Below are positions 28,949-37,323 of a DNA stretch of 64,000 nucleotides, in pieces. Under the pieces are notes generated by a model. The model was not told the origin of the DNA and made no database searches. It was given only the letters and a program-made list of their open reading frames with translations. Origin of the DNA: Marinobacter orientalis (lineage in GTDB: Bacteria > Pseudomonadota > Gammaproteobacteria > Pseudomonadales > Oleiphilaceae). The stretch is taken from the NCBI RefSeq assembly GCF_004792665.1, contig NZ_SRZX01000001.1, forward strand, positions 1,116,001-1,180,000, read 5' to 3'. Both the position numbers and the translations under genes were made by a program. Each line of letters opens with the position of its first letter. Position 1 is the first letter of the stretch.

Positions 28949-29966
28949 TGCGCATCCCTCCCACGTAAGAACTGGCTACTGACACTCGGTAGTGGCCCAA
29001 CTGCCGGGAGACCTCCTCTCTGGCGATCCGATCCATGATTTTGTCGCGGATCGGTGCTTTCAGCGGTGACGGCCCGCCCATCACCTCTTCATAGATATCC
29101 TGCGCAAAACCTGCCCTGAGTTCCACGAAATGAGGAATTCCAGACGACAGCAAAAATTGCCGGCAAGGATTAACCTCTTTCATCAAAAAAGACTTTACCG
29201 TGTCGGTTTCCGACAACAAGTTCCGGGATCCTTCCGGTCGCACCTCGATTGCATACTTCAGCGCTTCCATACGAAATTCATTCGCCTTGATCGTGCGGTC
29301 TTTAGCTTTTCTCCCGCCTTTGCAGCCTTCGAGAATCGCGGCCTCCCCTGTGACCTCGATTTCCCGTTTTATACGGTCAAGATCCTGAAGAATGCACTCC
29401 CTTACCCGCATACCCCAGGCACGGGCCAACAGAATTAAAGCAGCGCCACGCCCAAATCCGGCAGCAATTGCCAGATTGGCTGCATACTTGGCGTCCACCA
29501 CATCCGCCTGGATTTCTTTGGTCCGAACCGACTGCCTGCAAACACCCAGGATTTCTCTAGCCGATACTTTCAAGGCGTTATCACCACGGAATGCCCGCAT
29601 TATGGTATTAACCGTGCTGATGGCATTGTGCGCGTATGCAACGGAGATTTGCTCATCCACATTCCCATCGGGCCAATCGTAGTCGCCATTCAATCTGGCT
29701 TTGATGTAAGCCCCGAATTGAAGGATGAATTCCCGGTCGATTTTCCTGGCATCGTTCATGCCGCGACGATTGCAATAGCGTACGAACACAGCCGAGCGGC
29801 GCTTGTGGGTCGCTCGCGTGTTGAAGTGGCTGTCGGTGCCGTAGTCCTGGTCCAACGCCTTATGAATAGCCTCGCTCAGTTTTTTGCCACAGTTGTAGTT
29901 TCGCCTGTAACTCGGCTTTTTCCGCTTGGCGGAGCGGCGACCTCGTTTGACAGATTTATTACTCAT
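28938..29966 (-). CDS. Second tyrosine-recombinase-like protein
   Basis: This 342-residue protein starts with a strongly basic tail (RRSAKRKKPSYRRNY) and has a tyrosine-recombinase layout resembling the Phage_integr_N/Integrase_1 type. Box I is around RAWGMRVRECILQDL with a conserved arginine, and the C-terminus has LGHYRVSVASSYVGG with a likely nucleophilic tyrosine. The usual HxLR box II appears as ELRAGFAQ, so activity is uncertain. It may belong to an older element now inside this island. It heads the three-gene minus-strand set that ends at 28302. Confidence 0.68.
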   Translation of the reverse strand: MSNKSVKRGRRSAKRKKPSYRRNYNCGKKLSEAIHKALDQDYGTDSHFNTRATHKRRSAVFVRYCNRRGMNDARKIDREFILQFGAYIKARLNGDYDWPDGNVDEQISVAYAHNAISTVNTIMRAFRGDNALKVSAREILGVCRQSVRTKEIQADVVDAKYAANLAIAAGFGRGAALILLARAWGMRVRECILQDLDRIKREIEVTGEAAILEGCKGGRKAKDRTIKANEFRMEALKYAIEVRPEGSRNLLSETDTVKSFLMKEVNPCRQFLLSSGIPHFVELRAGFAQDIYEEVMGGPSPLKAPIRDKIMDRIAREEVSRQLGHYRVSVASSYVGGMRNAA

Positions 29967-30830
29967 ACCACCCTCCTTTCTGTTGAAAACTCATGAATAC
30001 AGTGTGCGTGGCAAACCATGCGGAATCTGGGGCTAAGAGCCGGTTCCCACGCTGATGCTCCGCCCCGTAGTCCGCAGTAAGTGTGACTGTGCCAGGGTTC
30101 AGAAAGCCCTGACGGTGGGAGCATCCATCGTGCTGCTGTATCAGCACTGTTTCGTCTCAATTGCGAACCGTGAACACGAGATCGAGAATCGACAGCGTGT
30201 ACGGGGAGCGGCATCTCGTAATCAGCGAGATATCACAATGGAGGTTTTGCCAAACGGCGGAGGGATGACCAGGTAGGTGAGCAGCCAACGATGATGCGCT
30301 GGAAACGTTCCCTGTTGCTCAATTGCGGAGTTAACGTAGACCTTTCCGGCAATTTTCGGTCATTGGTCAGGCCTGCAACATACTGATATTAGTATTTTTT
30401 CAAGCCTCTTTCCTATTTCCATCTCACTATGTAAACAGCAGCACTGCTGAGTGGTCAGTGGATCGGTTTTTGGTCGGGCGTCAGGTAAAAAACGCACATA
30501 GGAAGTAAGGTGGCGTTGCCACCATTTGTAGATAATGGATCGAGAATGATCCGTTGGAAGGGGTGATCACGCGGATCCTTTCTGAGTCCGGCAAAGCCGG
30601 GAACAATTGCTGATTGTTTTGAATGCCCAGCTAGCAACCCCCTATCTCAAAAATTATGAGCGGGAGGAATTGAATACAATTGTGACGAAACATCGCGCGC
30701 ATCTCAACGCGAGAAAACACGAATTTTCCGCGTTAACTCCGGATTGCTGTGAAAATGTATCCAACAGCAAACAACTCTTTCAATCGCACCAAGCGTTCCC
30801 GCCTTCCCAATAGAAAGCCACTTGGCGTAC
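29967..30830. other. Long gap with clustered hairpins
   Basis: About 860 bases hold no convincing gene. Between 30509 and 30600 there are three perfect short hairpins in a row: GGTGGC-GTT-GCCACC (30509-30523), GGATC/GATCC (30537-30552) and CCGGC-AAA-GCCGG (30588-30600), plus the palindrome GTGATCAC between them. There is no T run, so they are not ordinary terminators. A structured RNA or an origin-like site is possible. Confidence 0.45.
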
Positions 30831-30876
30831 TTGCCCACGCAAAAACAGCAACCTACACTGCATGCATTGTATGCAT
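30831..30876 (+). promoter_or_regulatory. Promoter and operator of the FitA-like gene
   Basis: TTGCCC at 30831-30836 and TACACT at 30854-30859 are 17 bp apart, a good sigma-70 pair. The inverted repeat ATGCAT-TGT-ATGCAT (30862-30876) covers the expected transcription start and is a likely autoregulatory operator. Confidence 0.65.
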
Positions 30877-30890
30877 AGGAGGCCAACGCA

Positions 30891-31073
30891 ATGGCGATGC
30901 TGACCGTTCGCAATCTACCCGATGAAGTCCATAAGGCTCTGCGTGTGAAAGCAGCCATCAACGGCCGCAGTATGGAAGCAGAAGCCCGAGCGATTCTGAA
31001 GAATGCTGTGCTGACTGGTGACCCGAGCCGACCTGCTGAGGCGGTCACCAGCGAAATGGTCAAAGCTCAGTAG
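30891..31073 (+). CDS. Orphan FitA/VapB-like ribbon-helix-helix antitoxin
   Basis: This 60-residue protein begins MAMLTVRNLPDEVHKALRVK and continues into NGRSMEAEARAILKNAV, the classic FitA/StbC-like ribbon-helix-helix of antitoxins paired with PIN-domain toxins. An AGGAGG site at 30877-30882 fixes the start. Normally a PIN toxin gene follows at once; here the next gene is a large helicase. It may be a leftover antitoxin, or a regulator of the helicase-restriction cluster that starts 84 bases downstream. Confidence 0.8.
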   Translation: MAMLTVRNLPDEVHKALRVKAAINGRSMEAEARAILKNAVLTGDPSRPAEAVTSEMVKAQ

Positions 31074-31157
31074 CATTATGCTCGTCCGTCCAAAAAGACG
31101 GGCCTTCTAAGTAAAAAAACAATAAACCAGGCCGGCATGCCCATAGGAGGGCAGACT

Positions 31158-34100
31158 TTGGAAATGATCGACAACATCAACCGCCTGCTGGGTGACGATC
31201 TGAAAGAAACGATCACACCAGGTGCCCGCCTGAAAATCGCGGCTTCATGTTTCTCTATCTATGCATTCGAGGCACTCAAGGCCGAGCTGGCTGATGTGGA
31301 AAGCCTGCAGTTCGTGTTCACCGCGCCCACGTTTGTACCCACCGAAGTGACCGATCGCCTTAAAAAGGAGCGTCGGGAATTCTTTATCCCCAAATCTCAG
31401 CGTGAAAGCGGACTTTACGGCACCGAGTTTGAAATCCAGCTGCGAAACAAACTCACTCAGCGGGCGGTGGCGCGGGAGTGCGCTCAGTGGATACGCCAAA
31501 AAGCCAGGTTCCGCTCCAATAAAACGAAGGCCCCCATGCAGTCCTTTGTCCATGTGGCCGGGGGTGATAGCCGTGTCGCCTATATGCCGGTCAATGGTTT
31601 TACCGCTGTGGATCTGGGTTACCAGCAAGGCAACGCTGTCTCCAACTTCGTTACCCGCATGGACGAGCCGGCCCACGCTCAAATGTATCTGCAATTATTC
31701 GACCAAATCTGGAGCGACCCCGATAAGGTTGAAGATGTTACCAGCGCCATTTGCGACCACATTGAATCCGTCTACCAGGAAAATGGCCCGGAGCGCATCT
31801 ACTTCATCATGCTCTACAACATCTTCCACGACTTCCTGGAGGACGTAGATGAGGACGTGTTGCCCAACGACCTCACGGGATACCGGGAAAGCCTGGTCTG
31901 GAACAAGCTGTTCAACTACCAGAAAGATGCCGCAACCGGGATTATCAACAAGCTGGAAACCTACAGCGGCTGCATCCTGGCCGACAGTGTGGGGCTCGGC
32001 AAAACCTTTACCGCATTGGCCGTCGTCAAATATTACGAGCTGCGCAACAAATCGGTATTGGTACTGTGCCCAAAGAAGCTCGCGGACAACTGGCGCAACT
32101 TCAACAGCAATCTCACAACGAACATCTTTGCCAAAGACCGCTTCAACTACGATGTGCTTTGCCACACCGACCTGTCGCGCACTGGCGGGGAATCCTTTGG
32201 CATTCCCCTGAACCGGGTCAACTGGGGCAACTACGACCTGGTCGTCATCGACGAGTCCCACAACTTCCGCAATAACGACGTTTATAAAGACCGGGAAACG
32301 CGATACCAGAAGCTGATGAACAAAGTCATCCGCGCCGGTGTAAAAACCAAAGTGCTGATGCTGTCAGCCACTCCGGTCAACAATCGCTTCAACGATCTGC
32401 GTAATCAACTGGCTTTGGCCTACGAGGGACAGTCGGAAACTCTCGGCAAACACCTAAAAACGCAAACCAGCGTAGAAGAGATCTTCCGACGGGCTCAAAA
32501 GGCCTTTAACGAGTGGTCGGCACTGCCACCAGAAGAGCGTACAGCGGCCTCAATCCTTCGGGCGCTGGATTTCGACTTTTTCGAGCTCCTGGATAGCGTC
32601 ACTATTGCCCGGTCACGGAAGCACATCCAGACCTTCTACGACACCACGGATATCGGGCCATTTCCAGAACGGCGCAAGCCATTATCGTTCCATTGTCCGA
32701 TTACTGAGCGCACGGATGTCGCCGACCTCAACCATATTTTCACCGAGCTATCCCTGCTCAAACTGGCCGTGTATGCGCCCATTAGCTACATCCTGCCAAG
32801 CCGCATCCGCAAATACGAAGAACTGTACGACACCCATGTTGAGGGTGGCAAAGGCAAGCTGCGTCAGGCTGATCGTGAACACAGCCTGCAGGCATTGATG
32901 ACAACCAACCTGCTCAAGCGGTTGGAAAGCTCTGTGGCAGCCTTTCGATTAACGCTGGCATCCCTCAGAGCCAATATCACCCGGACCCTGGATGCCATAG
33001 AGGGGTTTGAGTCCAGTGGCCAGGCGATTCAAATTGGTGACTACCTGGATAACCCGGGCGGCTTTGATAGTGATGACGAAGATCTGAGCGGGCTGGACGA
33101 ATTTACTGTCGGCAAAAAAGTGCAGATCAGCCTCGCCGACATGGATCTGCCTTCCTGGCGTCATGACCTGGATGCCGACCTACTCCTGATCGACGGGCTG
33201 CTGGAAGCCATGCGCAAAGTGACGCCGGCCGACGATGCCAAGCTCCAGCACCTGCTAAAACTGATCAATGGTAAGCTCGAAAATCCACTCAACCCCGGCA
33301 ACCGCAAAGTTCTGATCTTCACCGCCTTTGCCGATACCGCCGACTACCTCTATGACAACCTGGCCCCCATGGCCCGGAAGTTGGGGCTTCACGTTGGCAA
33401 AGTGACCGGATCGGCCGCACCCAAGTCAACGCTGCACAAGGCTTACGATTTCCAGAGTCTGCTCACCCTGTTCTCGCCACGCTCCAAAGAAAAGGATATT
33501 GCGCTCCCGAACGAGCCGAGTGAGCTGGACATTCTGATTGGTACCGACTGCATTTCCGAAGGCCAGAACCTTCAGGACTGCGATTACCTGGTCAACTATG
33601 ACATTCACTGGAACCCCGTGCGTATTATCCAGCGGTTTGGCCGGATCGACCGTATCGGTTCGCCCAACCAACAGATACAGCTGGTCAATTATTGGCCGGA
33701 CATCAGCCTGGACGAGTACATCAACCTGAAGGAGCGGGTGGAAAACCGCATGGTGATTGCGGATGTAACCGCCACCGGTGACGACAACGTGCTTACTGCC
33801 AAGTCCAGTGAAATTGGTTACCGGAAAGAGCAGCTCAAACGCATGCAGGAGGAAGTGATCGAGCTGGAAGATGTCAAAGCCGGTGTGTCGATTACCGACC
33901 TGGGCCTCAATGACTTCCGCATGGACCTACTCAACTACGTGAAAGAGCACGGCGAGCTGGAAAACGTGCCCTTTGGTATGCACGCTCTCGTGCCAGCCCA
34001 ACCGCAACTGGGCATAGAGCCCGGCGTCATCTTCGCCCTGAAAAACATCCACGACAGTGTCAACGTCAACCAGCAGAATCGCCTGCACCCCTATTACCTG

Positions 34101-34430
34101 GTGTATATTGCCGACGACGGTGACGTGGTAGCAGACCACACCGAAGTCAAGCGCTTGCTCGACCTGGTCCGAAGCAGCTGCAAAGGCAAAGTAGAACCGA
34201 TTCCCGACCTGTGCCACAAGTTCAATGCACACACGGATGATGGGCGCAACATGAAGCGCTACTCAGATCTGCTCAGCCAGGCCATCCGCAGCATGATCGA
34301 CGTTAAAGACGAAAAAGACATCGACAGCCTGTTCGGTGGTGGCCGCACCAGTGCGCTGACCAATACCATTAAAGGACTGGATGACTTCGAATTGATTGCC
34401 TTCCTGGTCATCGAAAGGCAAGGTGCATGA
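31158..34430 (+). CDS. Snf2-family helicase of the restriction cluster
   Basis: This is a protein of about 1090 residues with an SF2/Snf2 ATPase: Walker A ADSVGLGKTFTALAVV near residue 280, DEAH-type VVIDESHNFRN, motif III LSATPVNNR and motif VI QRFGRIDRIGS. The 270-residue N-terminus resembles the PLD-like front part of related helicases but lacks an HKD motif. AGGAGGG at 31145-31151 best serves the TTG at 31158; an in-frame ATG at 31137 lies upstream of that site. The stop overlaps the next start (ATGA), and the cluster continues through DUF4391, Mod and Res, so it is likely part of the same defence system. Confidence 0.88.
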   Translation: MEMIDNINRLLGDDLKETITPGARLKIAASCFSIYAFEALKAELADVESLQFVFTAPTFVPTEVTDRLKKERREFFIPKSQRESGLYGTEFEIQLRNKLTQRAVARECAQWIRQKARFRSNKTKAPMQSFVHVAGGDSRVAYMPVNGFTAVDLGYQQGNAVSNFVTRMDEPAHAQMYLQLFDQIWSDPDKVEDVTSAICDHIESVYQENGPERIYFIMLYNIFHDFLEDVDEDVLPNDLTGYRESLVWNKLFNYQKDAATGIINKLETYSGCILADSVGLGKTFTALAVVKYYELRNKSVLVLCPKKLADNWRNFNSNLTTNIFAKDRFNYDVLCHTDLSRTGGESFGIPLNRVNWGNYDLVVIDESHNFRNNDVYKDRETRYQKLMNKVIRAGVKTKVLMLSATPVNNRFNDLRNQLALAYEGQSETLGKHLKTQTSVEEIFRRAQKAFNEWSALPPEERTAASILRALDFDFFELLDSVTIARSRKHIQTFYDTTDIGPFPERRKPLSFHCPITERTDVADLNHIFTELSLLKLAVYAPISYILPSRIRKYEELYDTHVEGGKGKLRQADREHSLQALMTTNLLKRLESSVAAFRLTLASLRANITRTLDAIEGFESSGQAIQIGDYLDNPGGFDSDDEDLSGLDEFTVGKKVQISLADMDLPSWRHDLDADLLLIDGLLEAMRKVTPADDAKLQHLLKLINGKLENPLNPGNRKVLIFTAFADTADYLYDNLAPMARKLGLHVGKVTGSAAPKSTLHKAYDFQSLLTLFSPRSKEKDIALPNEPSELDILIGTDCISEGQNLQDCDYLVNYDIHWNPVRIIQRFGRIDRIGSPNQQIQLVNYWPDISLDEYINLKERVENRMVIADVTATGDDNVLTAKSSEIGYRKEQLKRMQEEVIELEDVKAGVSITDLGLNDFRMDLLNYVKEHGELENVPFGMHALVPAQPQLGIEPGVIFALKNIHDSVNVNQQNRLHPYYLVYIADDGDVVADHTEVKRLLDLVRSSCKGKVEPIPDLCHKFNAHTDDGRNMKRYSDLLSQAIRSMIDVKDEKDIDSLFGGGRTSALTNTIKGLDDFELIAFLVIERQGA

Positions 34431-35206
34431 CGCTAATTGCCTGGCCCAAGACGGCTGCCTTTAACCGGGTGGTGCCCAAGCGCAAGATATACGAACACGG
34501 CGCCGTTGGGAGCGCCCTGAAGGAGCGTTTTGTCCAGCAGGTGGAGCAGATTACCTGGGCCTACAAACTGGCCCCGGAGACGGTCAACCTGCCCGCCACT
34601 AAGACAGTCACTGAGATTCAGGTGTTTCGTGTCACGCTCAAGGGCGCCGAGCTGGATCGGGGTGTGCTCAAGGCCATTGACCGCGCAATCCCCTTCCCAC
34701 TGATTTTCGAGTTGATACAAGGCACCCGTATTAAGGTCGCAGCAGCCTACAAGCAAAGCTCGCGTTCTCAGAAAAGCGAAGGCGATAGTAGCCGCTGGCG
34801 GATAGGGAACTATTTTGAAACCGACTGGCAGCCAGAACACACAACACGCCAACCCTTGCCAGTAGCATTGGATATGAGCAGCCTCTACGAGCAACTGCTG
34901 GGTCCGCTCGTGCAGGACGGGATTACACGCGTTAGAGAGCAGAGCACAGTTCCTGAAGCCAATCAGCCGCCGACCGCTATTTATTCAGTGACCGCGACAA
35001 GCGAACAAGCGGACAGAGTGACGCTGGAGCAGCGCATCGAACGGGCCGAAGCCATAGCCGCACAGCAGAAAGAGATACAGCGGATCAAAGCACGGATGGG
35101 CCGCGAGAAACAATTCAACAAGCGCGTAGCCATCAACGCCGAGCTGCGCGATGCCAAACAGAAGCTGGAGCGGCTGACGCAACGGCAAGGCGCTTCCCAA
35201 AGTTAG
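34427..35206 (+). CDS. DUF4391-like protein
   Basis: This 259-residue protein resembles DUF4391. The start region is LIAWPKTAAFNRVVPKRKIY, followed by a beta-rich domain (VTEIQVFRVTLKG, AIPFPLIFELIQ, IKVAAAYKQ) and a C-terminal coiled coil (RIERAEAIAAQQKEIQRIKA). It overlaps the helicase gene by 4 bases and is followed 13 bases later by the methyltransferase gene. From memory, DUF4391 genes recur between such helicases and type III modification genes; its molecular role is not known to me. Confidence 0.72.
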   Translation: MTLIAWPKTAAFNRVVPKRKIYEHGAVGSALKERFVQQVEQITWAYKLAPETVNLPATKTVTEIQVFRVTLKGAELDRGVLKAIDRAIPFPLIFELIQGTRIKVAAAYKQSSRSQKSEGDSSRWRIGNYFETDWQPEHTTRQPLPVALDMSSLYEQLLGPLVQDGITRVREQSTVPEANQPPTAIYSVTATSEQADRVTLEQRIERAEAIAAQQKEIQRIKARMGREKQFNKRVAINAELRDAKQKLERLTQRQGASQS

Positions 35207-35219
35207 TGAGAGAGATGTA

Positions 35220-37115
35220 ATGGACAAATTGAAAATGCACAGCCCCGACCTGGGTCAGGACAACATTGCCAAGATTCAGGAGCTGTTTCCTGGATGTGTG
35301 ACCGAGGCACGGGATGAGGTAACTGGTAAGCCACGATTGGCAGTGAATTTTGATCAACTTAAGCAAGAACTAAGTGACCTTTTAATAGAAGATGGTGGAC
35401 AAGAGCGCTACCTACTGAACTGGCCAGGAAAAAGAGAAGCTTTAATTGTCTCAAACGCTCCAATCGGCAAAACACTTCGGCCTGCTGAGGAGGAGAGTAT
35501 AAATTTTGAAGCTACCCAAAATTTGTTTATAGAAAGCGATAATCTCGACGCATTGAAACTTCTCCTAGAGCCTTACCTTGGCAGAGTGAAACTGATTTAT
35601 ATTGACCCTCCATACAACACAGGAAATGACTTCGTATATGATGATCGGTTCGTCCAAGGGTCTCACCAATACTTGGAAGAGTCGCTCCAACGTGACTCGA
35701 TTGGGAATCGGCTCTTAGCAAATACGTTGGCTAATGGCAGATTTCACTCTGATTGGTTATCAATGATTTATCCACGACTTCGTGTAGCAAAGAATCTGTT
35801 GTCAGAAGACGGTGTAATCGCAATAAGCATTGACGATGAAGAGGTGAATAATCTGAGACACCTCTGCGATGAAGTTTTTGGTCGTGAAAACTTTGTTGCC
35901 CAATTTGTTTGGAAATCCCGCATTAGCGAAGACACTAGAGCGATTACCGGAGTTTCTAGTGACCACGAATATATTGTCTGTTATGCCCGTAGTGATTCAG
36001 CAAGATTCAGAGGTTCTGAGAAAGATTTTGATAAATTTTCCAACGCTGACAATGATCCCCGTGGCCCATGGCGGTCGGCGGACTTGACTGGCCTTGCTAC
36101 TAAAGACGCAAGACCAAATCTTCATTACGACCTTATCGATCCGAACTCCGGTATCAATTATGGCTGTCCGCCCAAAGGATGGCGCTATGAGCCCGCAACT
36201 ATGGCCAAAAAAATTGAGGAAGGGCGTATTCTTTTTCCATCCAGCATTGGTGGTAGGCCTCGACACAAGCTATTCCTCAACGAAATGAAAAGTCTCTTTA
36301 AGAATATTTCATCTGTGCTGGGCGGCTTCAGCACTGCAGACGGCACCAGAGAATTGAACGCTCTGATGGGAGGGGTCGCTTTCACTTTTCCAAAACCATC
36401 CGCATTAATACAGCTGTTTATCGAGCAGTTAACAGAAAAAGACGACATCATTTTGGACTTTTTTGCAGGGTCTGGAACGACAGCGCAGTCTGTCTTCAAG
36501 CAGTGTGCAGCGGACGGAATGTCAAGAAAATTTATTTTAGCACAGGTCCCAGAAGAACTTGACCGCCCTAATTCTGTGCAGGGTGCTGCCGCTGAACTTT
36601 GCGATAAGCTCGGAGTGGCGCGAAATATTGCCGAGCTGTCAAAAGAGCGCATCCGCCGCGCTGGCCAGAAAATCCTTGAAGGTGACTGCCACCATGATTG
36701 GAATCGAGATGTTGGCTTCCGCGTCCTTAAGGTCGATACCTCGAACATGAAGGACATCTACTACCGTCCCGATGAGCTATCTCAAGGCGATCTGCTAGAA
36801 GCGGTGGATAACGTCAAATCCGACCGCACCCCAGAGGATCTTTTGTTCCAGGTACTGGTGGACTGGGGTGTAGACCTAACTCTGCCGATTCGTTGCGAAA
36901 CCCTGCAAGAAAAGACCGTATTTTTCATCGATGACAATGCGCTGGTCGCTTGTTTCGACAGCGGTGTTACAGAGGATCTGGTCAAAGAGCTGGCCAAGCA
37001 TGAGCCCTTGCGCGTGGTTTTCCGCGACAATGGGTTCGTCTCTGATGCGGTAAAGATCAACGTCGAGCAAATCTTCCGCCAGCTGTCACCCAGCACCGAA
37101 GTCAGAAGCCTCTAA
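35220..37115 (+). CDS. mod: Type III restriction-modification DNA methyltransferase (Mod)
   Basis: This 631-residue beta-class amino-methyltransferase has the catalytic motif DPPYNTGNDFVYDD near residue 131 and the SAM-binding motif DFFAGSGTTAQSVF in the C-terminal half, the order expected for Mod. Mod recognises the target and methylates an adenine on one strand; with Res it forms the restriction complex. Base use is uneven: about 35,350-36,600 looks clearly more AT-rich than both ends of the gene and its neighbours. That suggests the central recognition part came from another allele. Confidence 0.92.
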   Translation: MDKLKMHSPDLGQDNIAKIQELFPGCVTEARDEVTGKPRLAVNFDQLKQELSDLLIEDGGQERYLLNWPGKREALIVSNAPIGKTLRPAEEESINFEATQNLFIESDNLDALKLLLEPYLGRVKLIYIDPPYNTGNDFVYDDRFVQGSHQYLEESLQRDSIGNRLLANTLANGRFHSDWLSMIYPRLRVAKNLLSEDGVIAISIDDEEVNNLRHLCDEVFGRENFVAQFVWKSRISEDTRAITGVSSDHEYIVCYARSDSARFRGSEKDFDKFSNADNDPRGPWRSADLTGLATKDARPNLHYDLIDPNSGINYGCPPKGWRYEPATMAKKIEEGRILFPSSIGGRPRHKLFLNEMKSLFKNISSVLGGFSTADGTRELNALMGGVAFTFPKPSALIQLFIEQLTEKDDIILDFFAGSGTTAQSVFKQCAADGMSRKFILAQVPEELDRPNSVQGAAAELCDKLGVARNIAELSKERIRRAGQKILEGDCHHDWNRDVGFRVLKVDTSNMKDIYYRPDELSQGDLLEAVDNVKSDRTPEDLLFQVLVDWGVDLTLPIRCETLQEKTVFFIDDNALVACFDSGVTEDLVKELAKHEPLRVVFRDNGFVSDAVKINVEQIFRQLSPSTEVRSL

Positions 37116-37323
37116 GGACTCACGGAATGAAACAACCGACTGACTAAGTTAGGGCGACAAGGGCGCATTCTTGTTACCGGCTCACGAGGCAAGCCAGAGT
37201 GGACGCTTGCAGCAAGAGTGCGCACCGCTAAATTAAAAAGAACTCGTATAATCAAATACCTAATCCTTTCTGCAGCAATGACGAATTAACCCGTATGCAG
37301 AAAGAATGCAGAAAGAGAATGCC

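Noticed and set aside
30055..30276. Plus-strand frame upstream of the recombinase gene
   Set aside because: No start signal and no domain; the region is probably non-coding.
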